DNA from: Betaproteobacteria bacterium
Lineage (GTDB): Bacteria > Pseudomonadota > Gammaproteobacteria > Burkholderiales > Thiobacillaceae
NCBI GenBank assembly: GCA_016219425.1
Contig: JACRNB010000012.1
Span: 62,001-126,000, forward strand
Length of the DNA stretch: 64,000 nucleotides
Direction of reading: 5' to 3'
A program made the translations under genes and the position numbers. Numbering within the stretch: position 1 is the first letter of the stretch; each line of letters begins with the position of its first letter. Of the stretch, positions 1 to 7,978 are shown piece by piece. The notes under the pieces were generated by a model. That model was not told the DNA's origin. It searched no databases and saw nothing but the letters and a program-made list of their open reading frames with translations.

Positions 1-425
1 AGCCCCTGCTGCACCGGCTGGTGGCGGAGCAGGGCGGCGGCGTCCTCGCACGGGTGCTGGCCCGCCATATCGAGGTGGCGCGGCTGCTGCCGGAGATGGA
101 GGCCTGGGCCGCCCGCCTGATCCCCGGTCAGCCCTGGTGCGCGCCAACGCCGGAGTGGCCCCGGCAGGGCGCAGGCGTCGGGCTCACCGAAGCGGCCCGG
201 GGCAGCCTGGGCCACTGGCTGGAGGTGGAGGAGGGACGCATCCGCCGCTACCAGATCATCGCCCCCACCACCTGGAACTTCTCGCCAAGGGACGAGGCGG
301 GGGTTCCGGGCGCGTTGGAGCAGGCCCTGACCGGCCTGCCGGTGGCGGCGGACGACCCCATGCCGGTGAATGTGCAGCATGTGGTGCGGTCTTTCGACCC
401 GTGCATGGTGTGTACGGTGCATTGA
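1..425 (+). CDS. hoxC: H2-sensing [NiFe] hydrogenase large subunit, C-terminal part
   Basis: This is the 3' end of a gene that begins before the window; the open frame runs from base 3. The last residues, DPCMVCTVH, are the C-terminal CxxC motif that binds the NiFe active site in hydrogenase large subunits. The stop codon follows this His directly. Ordinary uptake hydrogenases carry an extra C-terminal peptide there, which a maturation protease removes. Its absence is characteristic of regulatory (H2-sensor) large subunits called HoxC or HupV. The next gene encodes a HoxJ/HupT-like kinase, the known partner of such sensors, which supports the call. The protein is expected to bind H2 in the cytoplasm and signal to the kinase. 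The small subunit (hoxB/hupU) should lie just upstream, outside the window. Confidence 0.88.
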   Translation, partial: PLLHRLVAEQGGGVLARVLARHIEVARLLPEMEAWAARLIPGQPWCAPTPEWPRQGAGVGLTEAARGSLGHWLEVEEGRIRRYQIIAPTTWNFSPRDEAGVPGALEQALTGLPVAADDPMPVNVQHVVRSFDPCMVCTVH

Positions 426-471
426 TGAAGCGGCGCTGGCTTATTCCCGCGCTGAGGGTGACCGAAGGGTT

Positions 472-567
472 CCTCCCTTTCCCAAAGGGAGGACAGGAGG
501 GATTTGGCGGCGTCCGCCCAGTCACCGTCGCGGGAATCCCCCCCAGCCCCCCTTTTTCAAAGGGGGG
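472..567. repeat. Pair of inverted palindromic repeats in the hoxC-hoxJ gap
   Basis: Two perfect hairpins lie here: CCTCCCTTT/AAAGGGAGG at 472-492 and CCCCCCTTT/AAAGGGGGG at 547-567. The flanking GAGGGATTT and GAATCCCCCC are also related by inversion, so the whole is a REP doublet in head-to-head orientation. It ends about 20 bases before the hoxJ start codon. It could act as a transcript-stabilising or attenuating structure between the two genes. It is not followed by a T-run, so it is not a standard terminator. Confidence 0.75.
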
Positions 568-587
568 AGTCAGACACGGGGAGCGCC

Positions 588-1940
588 ATGCCCGCCGATA
601 AGCCTCTGACCCGCCTTCCCATCCCGGAACTGCTCTCCGGCGAGGGTCTTGATCCTCTGGGCGAGGCGGTCTGGATCGAGGTCATCCAGAAGATGGACGA
701 GGTCTACAACGACCTGCTTCAGTACGAAGTGGCCCTGGAGGAGAAGAACACCGCCCTGGAGGACTCTCAGCGCTTCGTGCTTTCGGTGCTCTCCTCCATG
801 TCCGACCTGCTGCTGGTGTGCGATGGCGAGGGGCGCATCGAGGTGGTGAACGAGGCCCTGGAACGGTTCGCCGGCCAGCCCCAGACGGCCCTCATCGGCG
901 CCCGCCTGTTCGATCTGTTCGCCGACGACGCTTCCCGCGAGACCGCCCGCGCCGGCTTCGCCCAGGAGCGCCCGCCCCTGCATGACTGCGAGCTGTTCCT
1001 GCGCGCCGCCGATGGGTCCGCCGTGCCCGTGTCCTTCAATTGCACCCGCCGCCTCAACCCCCAGGGGGCGTCCTGCGGCATGGTCATCACCGGGCGTCCG
1101 GTGGGGGAGTTGCGGCGCGCCTATCAGGCCCTGCATGAGGCTCATGAGGACTTGAAGCGCACCCAGCAGCAGCTTCTGCATTCGGAGAAGATGGCTTCTC
1201 TGGGGCGGCTGGTGGCGGGGGTGGCCCATGAGCTGAACAACCCCATCAGCTTCGTCCTGGGCAATGTCCATGTCCTGCAACGCTACGCCCAGCGCCTGCG
1301 CCGCTATCTGGAGGCGATGCACGCCGGCGCGCCGGAGGCGGAGAGGGCGGCCCTGCGCGGGGAGTTGCGTATCGACCGCCTGCTGGATGATCTGCCGGAG
1401 TTGATCGAGGGCACGGTGGAGGGGGCGGAGCGCACCCGTGACATCGTGGATAGCCTGAAACGTTTCTCCGCTGTGGACCGGGACCAGTCCCAGCCCTTCA
1501 ATCTGGCCCAGGTGATCGAGCGTTCCGTGCATTGGGTGGCCAAGGCCGCCAACGAGCGCTTCCGGGTGGAACTGAACATTCCCGAGGGCATCACCGTGGC
1601 CGGGTCTTCCGGCCAGATGCAGCAGGTGGTGATGAATCTGGTGCAGAACGCCCTGGACGCCACCGGCGAGACGCCGGAGCCCCGGCTGGAGATCCGCGCG
1701 CGGGGGGTGGTCGGACGCGTGGAGGTGACCTTCTGCGACAACGGCCCCGGCATCCCGCCGGAGCTGTTGCCCCACATCTTCGAGCCCTTTTTCACCACCA
1801 AGCCGGTGGGCAAGGGCACCGGCCTGGGGCTGGCCATCTCTTACGGCATCGTCGAGCGCCATGGCGGCGCCCTGGCCGCTGCCAATGCGCCGGGGGGCGG
1901 GGCCTGTTTCACCCTGACCTTGCCCCTGGCGCGGCCCTGA
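588..1940 (+). CDS. hoxJ: Hydrogen-sensing PAS histidine kinase HoxJ/HupT
   Basis: A soluble sensor kinase of 450 residues with no membrane segment. An N-terminal helical region carries EAVWIEVIQKMDEVYNDL, which I associate with HoxJ/HupT proteins. A PAS domain follows at about residues 60-180 and a coiled linker at about 185-205. The phosphoacceptor motif is GVAHELNNPISF, and the ATPase domain has the N box (NLVQNALDA), DNGPGIP and GTGLGLAI. In H2-oxidising bacteria this kinase binds the sensor hydrogenase HoxBC and controls the NtrC-type regulator HoxA/HupR. The tracked ORF begins at 504, but the ATG at 588 is preceded by GGGGAG and starts after the repeat, so I chose it. The gene sits directly downstream of hoxC. 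Confidence 0.88.
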   Translation: MPADKPLTRLPIPELLSGEGLDPLGEAVWIEVIQKMDEVYNDLLQYEVALEEKNTALEDSQRFVLSVLSSMSDLLLVCDGEGRIEVVNEALERFAGQPQTALIGARLFDLFADDASRETARAGFAQERPPLHDCELFLRAADGSAVPVSFNCTRRLNPQGASCGMVITGRPVGELRRAYQALHEAHEDLKRTQQQLLHSEKMASLGRLVAGVAHELNNPISFVLGNVHVLQRYAQRLRRYLEAMHAGAPEAERAALRGELRIDRLLDDLPELIEGTVEGAERTRDIVDSLKRFSAVDRDQSQPFNLAQVIERSVHWVAKAANERFRVELNIPEGITVAGSSGQMQQVVMNLVQNALDATGETPEPRLEIRARGVVGRVEVTFCDNGPGIPPELLPHIFEPFFTTKPVGKGTGLGLAISYGIVERHGGALAAANAPGGGACFTLTLPLARP

Positions 1941-1967
1941 AGCAGTACAGCCGGGGCTCGCCCTTGC

Positions 1968-3443
1968 CTATTTCCTGGCGGTGCGCCGCAGCCGCGCAAG
2001 CAGCCTTCGCGCCAGTTCGCCGAACAGCTCGGTTTGGGTCGGGTGCGGGAAGATGGCCTGGGCCGCCTGGGCCAGGGTGAGGCCGCAGGAGACCATCATC
2101 ACCGCCGCGCCGATCAGGGTGTCGGTGTGGTCGGCCAGGAAGTGGACGCCGACGATGCGTTGGCTTTCCTTGTCCGCCACCAGCTTGATCAGGCCGTGGT
2201 TTTCCAGCGCGATCATGGCCTTGGCGTCGATGCTCATGGGCATCTTCACCTCCGCCGCGTCGATGCCGCGCGCCTTGGCCTGCGCCAGCGATAGCCCCAC
2301 GAAACCGGCCTGGGGGCGGCTGAAGGTGACGCCGCAATCCTTGTCCTGGTCGTATTCCAGCGCGTGTCCCAGCAGGTTGTGCGCCGCCACCCGGCCCTGT
2401 GCGGCGGCGGTGTGCGCCAGCATGTAGCCGCCGATCACGTCGCCCACGGCGTAGATGTGCGGCGCGCTGGTCTGGCCGCGCACGTTGGCCCGGATCGCTG
2501 CGCCTTCCAGCTCCACGCCCGCTGCGGCCAGGTTCAGCTTGTCCGTGCTCGGGCGCTTGCCGGTGGCCATGAGGACGTAGTCGCACAGATAGTCGTCCTG
2601 CGCGCCCTGGGCGTCCTGGTACTGGATGCGCATGCTGCCGGGCTGGCCGGAGATGGAGAGGATTCGGGCGGAGGCGACCACCTTGATCTCCTGCGTGAGG
2701 ATCTCGCTCAGGTTGCGTGCAATTTCCTCCTCGATCTCGCCCAGGATGCGGTCCTTGGCCTCCAGCATCAGCACCTCGGCGCCGAAATCGCGCCAGATCT
2801 GCGCCATCTCCACGCCGATCACGCCGCCGCCGACGATGCCCAGGCGCTTCATGGGGGCAGGCAGGTTCCAGATGGTGTCGGAGGTGAGCACGCCGCCGGT
2901 GGCGAGACACTCGCGCGCACCGGGGATGGGCGGCACGAACGGCGGCGCGCCGGTGGAGATGACCGCCGCGCCGAAGGTGAGGCGGGTCTCGGACCCGTCC
3001 GGGGCGGCGATCTTGAGCGTGTGGGGGTCGATGAAGCTGGCGAAACCGTGGCGCACGTCGATCTTCACGCCCTTGTCCGCGCGTAGCGCGAGCTCGCCGC
3101 GGGTTTGCAGGACGCCCTTGCGATGCGCCTCCAGCGTCATCCAGTCCATGGCCGGAAAGCCGGTGCCCACGACGCCCTTGTCGGCGTCGTGCTTGCGGTC
3201 GCGGATCAGGTCGGCGGCGTGACGCCAGGCCTTGGAGGGGATGCAGCCGCGCCAGAGACATTCGCCGCCGGGCAGGGGGGCGTTGTTGATCAGGGCGACC
3301 CGGATGCCGTGGTCGGCCAGGTCGCGCGCGCAGTCTTCGCCGCCGGGGCCGCCGCCGATGATGGCGACCTGTACGTCCCAGTCGCCTGCGGGAATGGTTG
3401 CGGCGGCGGGAGAAATTGCTGCGCCGCCATCAGGGTTGGCCAT
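1968..3443 (-). CDS. Dihydrolipoamide dehydrogenase-like flavoprotein disulfide reductase
   Basis: A 491-residue member of the class I pyridine nucleotide-disulfide oxidoreductases. It has an N-terminal FAD site (IIGGGPGGEDCARDLADHG), the redox-active pair in GGECLWRGCIPSK, a second Rossmann motif for NAD(P)H (LGIVGGGVIGVEMA), a second FAD motif (HIYAVGDVIGG) and the C-terminal active-site HPTQTE. No lipoyl domain and no heavy-metal domain are present. No C-terminal Cys pair of mercuric reductase is seen. It stands apart from the PDH operon, which has its own lpdA, so its partner is unknown. Start ATG at 3443 has AGAGGAGA upstream. Stop is convergent with hoxJ, 27 bases apart. Confidence 0.82.
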   Translation of the reverse strand: MANPDGGAAISPAAATIPAGDWDVQVAIIGGGPGGEDCARDLADHGIRVALINNAPLPGGECLWRGCIPSKAWRHAADLIRDRKHDADKGVVGTGFPAMDWMTLEAHRKGVLQTRGELALRADKGVKIDVRHGFASFIDPHTLKIAAPDGSETRLTFGAAVISTGAPPFVPPIPGARECLATGGVLTSDTIWNLPAPMKRLGIVGGGVIGVEMAQIWRDFGAEVLMLEAKDRILGEIEEEIARNLSEILTQEIKVVASARILSISGQPGSMRIQYQDAQGAQDDYLCDYVLMATGKRPSTDKLNLAAAGVELEGAAIRANVRGQTSAPHIYAVGDVIGGYMLAHTAAAQGRVAAHNLLGHALEYDQDKDCGVTFSRPQAGFVGLSLAQAKARGIDAAEVKMPMSIDAKAMIALENHGLIKLVADKESQRIVGVHFLADHTDTLIGAAVMMVSCGLTLAQAAQAIFPHPTQTELFGELARRLLARLRRTARK

Positions 3444-3600
3444 GTCCGTCTCCTCTTGTGTGACGAGGTCGGATGATCATCCTCCGCGAGCCTGCTCGGC
3501 AACAATTTTGTGCGGCGCAGCAGCGGGGGTTGCCGGTAATTGGGGACGCGCCCCTTGCGGGGTTCGCCGCGTTGCAGGCGACGAGGGGCGCGCGCCGCGT

Positions 3601-4074
3601 TCAGCGGCTGGGCGGGAAGGGCAGGGTGAAGCCGGGGAAGCCCTGGAAGCCCTGGAAGCCAGGGAAGGGCGAGGCGGCAGGCGCCGCGGGAAGCTGGAAC
3701 GGCATCATGGCGTTGCCGGCGAACGGGTTGGTCATCTGTTGCGGCATGCCGTAGGCCTGGGGCGCCATCTGGAGACCGGTGAAGGGGACCATGCCGGCAG
3801 GGGCGGGGGCGGTAAGGCCGGGAAGCTGGGCCGGCATGGCGGGGAAGGTCGGCATGGCCGGCATCATGGCCGGGTTGAACAGGGTCGCCGGGTTGAACGG
3901 GTTTGCGCCCGTCGCGCCGGAGGGCGTGACGGGGACAAGCATCGCGCCGAAGGGCGTCATCATGGGCGCCAGGAAGGTCATCGGGTTAAAGGCTTCCATG
4001 CCGGTTTGGGCTTGGGCGGGCAGGGAGGCGGCCAGCAGGGTGAGCATGGCGGCGGCGAGTCGGGAAGGTTTCAT
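3601..4074 (-). CDS. Secreted Met/Pro/Phe-rich low-complexity protein
   Basis: A 157-residue protein with a clear Sec signal peptide (MKPSRLAAAMLTLLAASLPAQAQ, shown only in part here as the first hydrophobic 23 residues). The mature part is rich in Met, Pro, Phe, Ala and Asn, with repeated short forms such as NPM, NPF, PAMM, AMP and the tail FQGFQGFPGF. It has no Cys and no recognisable domain. Abundant Met could bind copper, but no HxxM or His-rich pattern supports a defined site. The tracked ORF starts far upstream; I chose the ATG at 4074 because it gives the signal peptide and has GGAG upstream. A 9-bp repeat (GAAGCCCTG-like) near 3640-3665 encodes the FQG repeats. Function unknown. Confidence 0.6.
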   Translation of the reverse strand: MKPSRLAAAMLTLLAASLPAQAQTGMEAFNPMTFLAPMMTPFGAMLVPVTPSGATGANPFNPATLFNPAMMPAMPTFPAMPAQLPGLTAPAPAGMVPFTGLQMAPQAYGMPQQMTNPFAGNAMMPFQLPAAPAASPFPGFQGFQGFPGFTLPFPPSR

Positions 4075-4290
4075 GGGGGTATCTCCGGGAATAGGGCTTG
4101 AACCCGGGCCGGGAGTGGCCGCGGGCAGCCGTCCGATGCGGTCCGGTCCGAGGAGAAAGAATGGAGCGCGCCCGGAGTATTTCCCGGGCCAGGGAGGGGA
4201 GACGCCCACATCAGGGGCCAGCCGAGTATAGCCGCACGGTTTGGCGCGGCCCGTACCCATGCGGGATTCGGGCGGCGCCCTGGGATGCGC
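4075..4290. other. Intergenic region before the Met-rich gene
   Basis: The 216 bases between the Met-rich gene and the stop of the Aer-like gene hold no gene that I can support. The upstream extension of ORF 3601-4260 covers most of it but looks non-coding. I see no clear promoter or terminator. Confidence 0.4.
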
Positions 4291-5961
4291 TCAGATTTTG
4301 AACAAGTCCGCCAGTTGGCGCAGGTCGCCGGCCAGGTCCGCCACCTCCGCCGCGATGTGGGAGGCCTGGGCGCTGGCATTCGCTCCCTGATCCGTCATTC
4401 GGGCCACTTGTTCAACATTCTGGGCAATTTCGCGCGCGGCCACGCTCTGCTCCTGCAAGGCTTGGTGGATCTCCTTGACCGCATGCACCACCTGTGCGGA
4501 GGTGGCGCGGATGTCCACGATGGAGTCCCCGGCCAGTCGCGCCAGTTGTACGCCCCCGGAGACGCGATGCACCCCGGTTTCCATGTCGTTCACGGCCCGG
4601 TGCGCGCCTTCCTGCACCTTGGAGATCATGCCCACGATCTCTTCGGTGGCGCGGGTGGTGCGTTCCGCCAGTTTGCGCACTTCATCGGCCACCACGGCGA
4701 ATCCCCGCCCCTGTTCCCCGGCGCGGGCGGCTTCGATGGCCGCGTTGAGGGCGAGCAGGTTGGTCTGGTCCGCGATGTCCTTGATGACGCCGATGATCTT
4801 GGAAATGCCCTCGGTGTAGTTTTCCAGTTCACGAATGGTGGCGGCGGATTCATTGACGGCGTCGGCAATGCGCCCGATCTCGTCGGCGGTCTTGTGGATG
4901 ACGTCGCCGCCCTTTTGCGAGGAGTCGCCGGAGTGCAGGGAGATCCGGTTGGCGTCGCTGGCGTGTTCTCCCACCTGGTCAATGGACACGGACAGTTCTT
5001 CCACCAGGGCGGCCATGCTGGAGGTGGCTTCCGATTGTTTTTCTGCGGCGCTGGCGGCGGAGCGGCTGGATTCGGCCAGGACGCGCGAGGCGGATTCAAG
5101 ATGCACGGTGTTCTGCTTGATCAGCGCCGCGCCTTCCTGGAGGTTGTTGCGCATGATGGCGAACTGGTCCAGCAGTTGGCCGATCTCATCCCGGCCCGCC
5201 AGGGGGACCGGTTGGGAGAGGTCAAAGGCCGCAATCGCCTTGGCGGCGGTTACGGCGTTGTCCAGCGGTATTCGGAAGGAACGGACGACCCGCCAGGCGA
5301 CCAGGGGCCAGATGATCAGCACGAACAGCAGGATGATTTCCAGGCTCGTGCGGTACGGCGCCAGGAGCAGCGCCTGGTCGGGCTTCAGCAGCGCCGCCGC
5401 CGCGCTGATTCCCATCCAGCCGATCCCGACGCAGAGGAGCAGCGCGGCCATGGAGGCCAGGGTGGAGATCCACAGTTTTGTGGTCAGGTTCCGGTCGGAA
5501 AACCAGCGCAGGAGGGCGGCCAGCCCTTTGGGTGCGACAAGGCCGGCATCCAGGCGTAGGGAGGGGTCGTTGCGCATCTGCTCGTAGAGCGTTTCCGCCT
5601 GGGCGATTTCATCCCGGCTGGGGCGGACCCGAACCGACATGTATCCGCCCTCCGGCGTGGGCGAGGCCATGGCCTTGACCCAGTAGTGGTCGCCGTTTTT
5701 GCAGCGGTTCTTGACCATGCCGGCCCAGGGTCGCCCCTGTTGCAGGGTGTGCCAGAGGTCGCGAAACGCCTCTGCCGGCATGTCCGGATGTCGCACGATG
5801 CTGTGGGGCTGGCCCATAAGTTCCGCGCGGGAAAAACCGGAGTGGGCCACAAACTCGTCGTTGACGAAGGTGATGACGCCCTTGTCATTCGTGCGGGTGA
5901 CGATGGCCACGTGGCTGGGAACTTCTCGTTCCTGGTGAGTGACCGGCTGGTTATTGCGCAT
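4291..5961 (-). CDS. aer: Aer-like PAS methyl-accepting chemotaxis protein
   Basis: A chemoreceptor of 556 residues. The N-terminal cytoplasmic PAS domain (about residues 20-125) has the Aer-type features [27 protein letters not shown] and [14 protein letters not shown]. Two hydrophobic segments follow at about residues 160-185 and 200-220 with almost no periplasmic loop, then a HAMP-like region and the signalling domain with [28 protein letters not shown] split over the hairpin tip. Aer proteins sense cellular redox state through FAD bound to PAS and steer energy taxis. The ORF extends upstream to 6051, but the ATG at 5961 has AGGAG seven bases before it. A sigma-28-like promoter lies about 80 bases upstream. 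Confidence 0.87.
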   Translation of the reverse strand: MRNNQPVTHQEREVPSHVAIVTRTNDKGVITFVNDEFVAHSGFSRAELMGQPHSIVRHPDMPAEAFRDLWHTLQQGRPWAGMVKNRCKNGDHYWVKAMASPTPEGGYMSVRVRPSRDEIAQAETLYEQMRNDPSLRLDAGLVAPKGLAALLRWFSDRNLTTKLWISTLASMAALLLCVGIGWMGISAAAALLKPDQALLLAPYRTSLEIILLFVLIIWPLVAWRVVRSFRIPLDNAVTAAKAIAAFDLSQPVPLAGRDEIGQLLDQFAIMRNNLQEGAALIKQNTVHLESASRVLAESSRSAASAAEKQSEATSSMAALVEELSVSIDQVGEHASDANRISLHSGDSSQKGGDVIHKTADEIGRIADAVNESAATIRELENYTEGISKIIGVIKDIADQTNLLALNAAIEAARAGEQGRGFAVVADEVRKLAERTTRATEEIVGMISKVQEGAHRAVNDMETGVHRVSGGVQLARLAGDSIVDIRATSAQVVHAVKEIHQALQEQSVAAREIAQNVEQVARMTDQGANASAQASHIAAEVADLAGDLRQLADLFKI

Positions 5962-6041
5962 GGGACGCTCCTGACAGAGGGACCGGGGCATGCGCCAGAG
6001 AGGGACGAGCAGGCCGCCTGGACAGACAGTAACTGGGGAGC

Positions 6042-6069
6042 GTATCGGCAATATTTCCCCGGAACTTGA
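6042..6069 (-). promoter_or_regulatory. Candidate sigma-28 (FliA) promoter for the Aer-like gene
   Basis: Read on the minus strand the site is TCAAGTTC, 12 bases, then GCCGATAC. The E. coli FliA consensus is TAAAGTTT, 11 bases, GCCGATAA. The -10 matches at 7 of 8 positions and the -35 at 6 of 8; the spacer is one base longer. The position, about 80 bases before a chemoreceptor start, fits the FliA regulon. Confidence 0.6.
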
Positions 6070-6107
6070 GTCGGATTCCGGATGGCCGCGGGCGGGACGC
6101 TCTCCGG

Positions 6108-7865
6108 TTACTTTTTCCTGGGCGGCAGCAGGTCGGTGATGGTCCCCTCCGCCATCTCGGCGGCGAAGCAGATCGTTTCCGACAGGGTGGGGTGGGCGTG
6201 GATGGTGAGGCCGATGTCTTCCGCCGTGGCTCCCATCTCGATGGCCAGCACCGCTTCGGCCAGCAACTCGCCCGCGTTGATGCCGACGATGCCGGCGCCG
6301 ATGACGCGCTTCGTCGCCTTGTCCAGGATCAGCTTGGTCATGCCTTCGGTGCGGGCGATGGAGAGGGCGCGTCCGCTGGCGGCCCAGGGGAATGCGCCCT
6401 TCTCGAACTCGATGCCTTGCGCCTTGGCCTCGGTCTCGGTCACGCCCACCCAGGCTACCTCGGGGTCGGTGTAGGCCACGGCGGGGATCGCCTGGGCCTG
6501 GTATTCCACCTTGTGCCCGGCGATCACTTCGGCGGCGATCTTGCCTTCGTGCACCGCCTTGTGGGCCAGCATGGGCTGGCCGACGATGTCGCCGATGGCA
6601 AAGATGTGGGCGACGTTGGTGCGCATCTGTTTGTCCACCGGGATGAAGCCCTGCTCGTTCACCGTCACCCCCGCCGCTTCGGCGTCGATGAGTTTGCCGT
6701 TGGGGCGGCGGCCTATGGCGACCAGAACGCGGTCGTAGACCCGGACCTCGGTTTTGTCTCCGGTTTGCAGGCTGACGTGGAGGCCGTCCTTCTTCGCCTC
6801 CATGCCGCTGACGCCGGTGTTGAGCAGGATGGCCTCGAAGCGTTTTTCCATGCGCTTGGCGAGGGGGCGCACCAGGTCGGCGTCGCAGCCGGGGATGAGC
6901 TGGGGGCCGCGTTCCACCACGGTGACCCGGCTGCCCAGGGCGTCGTACACCGTGCCCATCTCCAGGCCGATGATGCCGCCGCCGATCACCAGCAAGCGTT
7001 TGGGCACGTCGGCCAGGGCCAGTGCGCCGGTGGAATCCATCACGCGCGCATCGTCCGGCTGGAACGGCAGGCGCACCGGCTGCGAGCCGGCGGCGATGAT
7101 GGCGTGGTCGAAGGAGATCGTCTTGACGCCCTCGGCGCTCTCCACCTTGAGGGTGTTGGGGCCGGTGAAGCGGGCCTCGCCGTGCACCACGGTGACCTTG
7201 CGTTGTTTGGCGAGCTGGGCGAGGCCGCCGGTGAGCCGGGCCACCACGTCGTCGGCCTTCCAGGCGCGCAGTTTTTCCAGATCGACCTTGGGCTTGGCGA
7301 AGGTGACGCCGTGGGCGGCCATCTCTTCCGCCTCGGTGATGAGTTTGGCGGTGTGCAGCAGGGCCTTGGAGGGGATGCAGCCGACGTTGAGGCAGACCCC
7401 GCCCAGGTTGGGGTGGCGTTCCACCAGCACCACGTTCAGCCCCAGGTCGGCGGCGCGGAAGGCTGCGGTGTAGCCGCCGGGGCCGGCTCCGAGGACGAGG
7501 GTCTGGGCGTGGAGGTCGGCCCCCTCTCCCATCGGGAGAGGGTTGGGGTGAGGGAGCGACGGTTGCTGAGATGGAGGCGTTGCTCCCTCACCCCCAGCCC
7601 CTCCCCCGGTGGGGGAGGGGAGTGTTCGCTCCGCCTCCAGCATCACCAGCGGCGTGCCCTCGGAGACCTTGTCCCCCACCTTCACCAGCACTTGCTCCAC
7701 CACGCCGGCCTGGGGGCAGGGCAGGTCCATGGCGGCCTTGTCGGATTCCACGGTGACCAGGGAGGCGTCTTTTTCAACGCGGTCGCCCACGTTGACCAGG
7801 AGGTCGATGACGGCGACTTCCTTGAAGTTGCCGATGTCGGGGACGCAGATTTGGGTGGTGCTCAT
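6108..7865 (-). CDS. lpdA: Dihydrolipoamide dehydrogenase (E3) with N-terminal lipoyl domain
   Basis: The E3 subunit of pyruvate dehydrogenase, 585 residues, reoxidising dihydrolipoamide with NAD+. An N-terminal lipoyl domain (residues 1-80, lipoyl Lys43 in [10 protein letters not shown]) precedes the flavoprotein (from about 120). That part has GAGPGG for FAD, the disulfide [13 protein letters not shown] (Cys158/Cys163), [10 protein letters not shown] for NAD and HAHPTLSE at the C terminus. Lipoyl-bearing E3 is common in Betaproteobacteria and Neisseria. It is the last gene of aceE-aceF-lpdA. The linker at residues about 81-117 is entirely encoded by a palindromic repeat doublet at 7521-7620, read in frame as a Pro/Gly/Ser-rich stretch. 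Confidence 0.95.
   Translation of the reverse strand: MSTTQICVPDIGNFKEVAVIDLLVNVGDRVEKDASLVTVESDKAAMDLPCPQAGVVEQVLVKVGDKVSEGTPLVMLEAERTLPSPTGGGAGGEGATPPSQQPSLPHPNPLPMGEGADLHAQTLVLGAGPGGYTAAFRAADLGLNVVLVERHPNLGGVCLNVGCIPSKALLHTAKLITEAEEMAAHGVTFAKPKVDLEKLRAWKADDVVARLTGGLAQLAKQRKVTVVHGEARFTGPNTLKVESAEGVKTISFDHAIIAAGSQPVRLPFQPDDARVMDSTGALALADVPKRLLVIGGGIIGLEMGTVYDALGSRVTVVERGPQLIPGCDADLVRPLAKRMEKRFEAILLNTGVSGMEAKKDGLHVSLQTGDKTEVRVYDRVLVAIGRRPNGKLIDAEAAGVTVNEQGFIPVDKQMRTNVAHIFAIGDIVGQPMLAHKAVHEGKIAAEVIAGHKVEYQAQAIPAVAYTDPEVAWVGVTETEAKAQGIEFEKGAFPWAASGRALSIARTEGMTKLILDKATKRVIGAGIVGINAGELLAEAVLAIEMGATAEDIGLTIHAHPTLSETICFAAEMAEGTITDLLPPRKK
7521..7620. repeat. REP doublet inside lpdA linker
   Basis: About 100 bp with a hairpin at each end (CCCTCTCCC/GGGAGAGGG and CCCCTCCCCC/GGGGGAGGGG) and inverted TTGGGGTGAGGGAG and CTCCCTCACCCCCA arms. 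It lies within the lpdA reading frame without disrupting it. A nearly identical doublet of the same length and phase lies in aceF. Confidence 0.88.
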
Positions 7866-7891
7866 GATTTGTTCTCTGAGATAGCCGGGGG

Positions 7892-7968
7892 GTAGCCCGG
7901 ATGAAATGCAATGGAATCCGGGGGTGTTACGTTCATCCCCGGATTCCGCTTCGCTGCATCCGGGCTAC
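7892..7968. repeat. Palindromic repeat between aceF and lpdA
   Basis: An inverted repeat starting GTAGCCCGGATG and ending CATCCGGGCTAC, with inner GGAATCCGG/CCGGATTCC arms. It fills most of the 113-base gap between aceF and lpdA. A second copy of the same family lies at 51926-52010. Confidence 0.85.
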
Positions 7969-7978
7969 GAAAAGATAG

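Noticed and set aside
1968-3443. Mercuric reductase
   Set aside because: The C-terminal Cys pair and N-terminal metal domain are absent, and the C terminus has the HPTQTE of lipoamide dehydrogenases.
6066-7895. A 609-residue plus-strand ORF
   Set aside because: Antisense to lpdA; the composition is Gly/Ala/Asp/His-rich without motifs.
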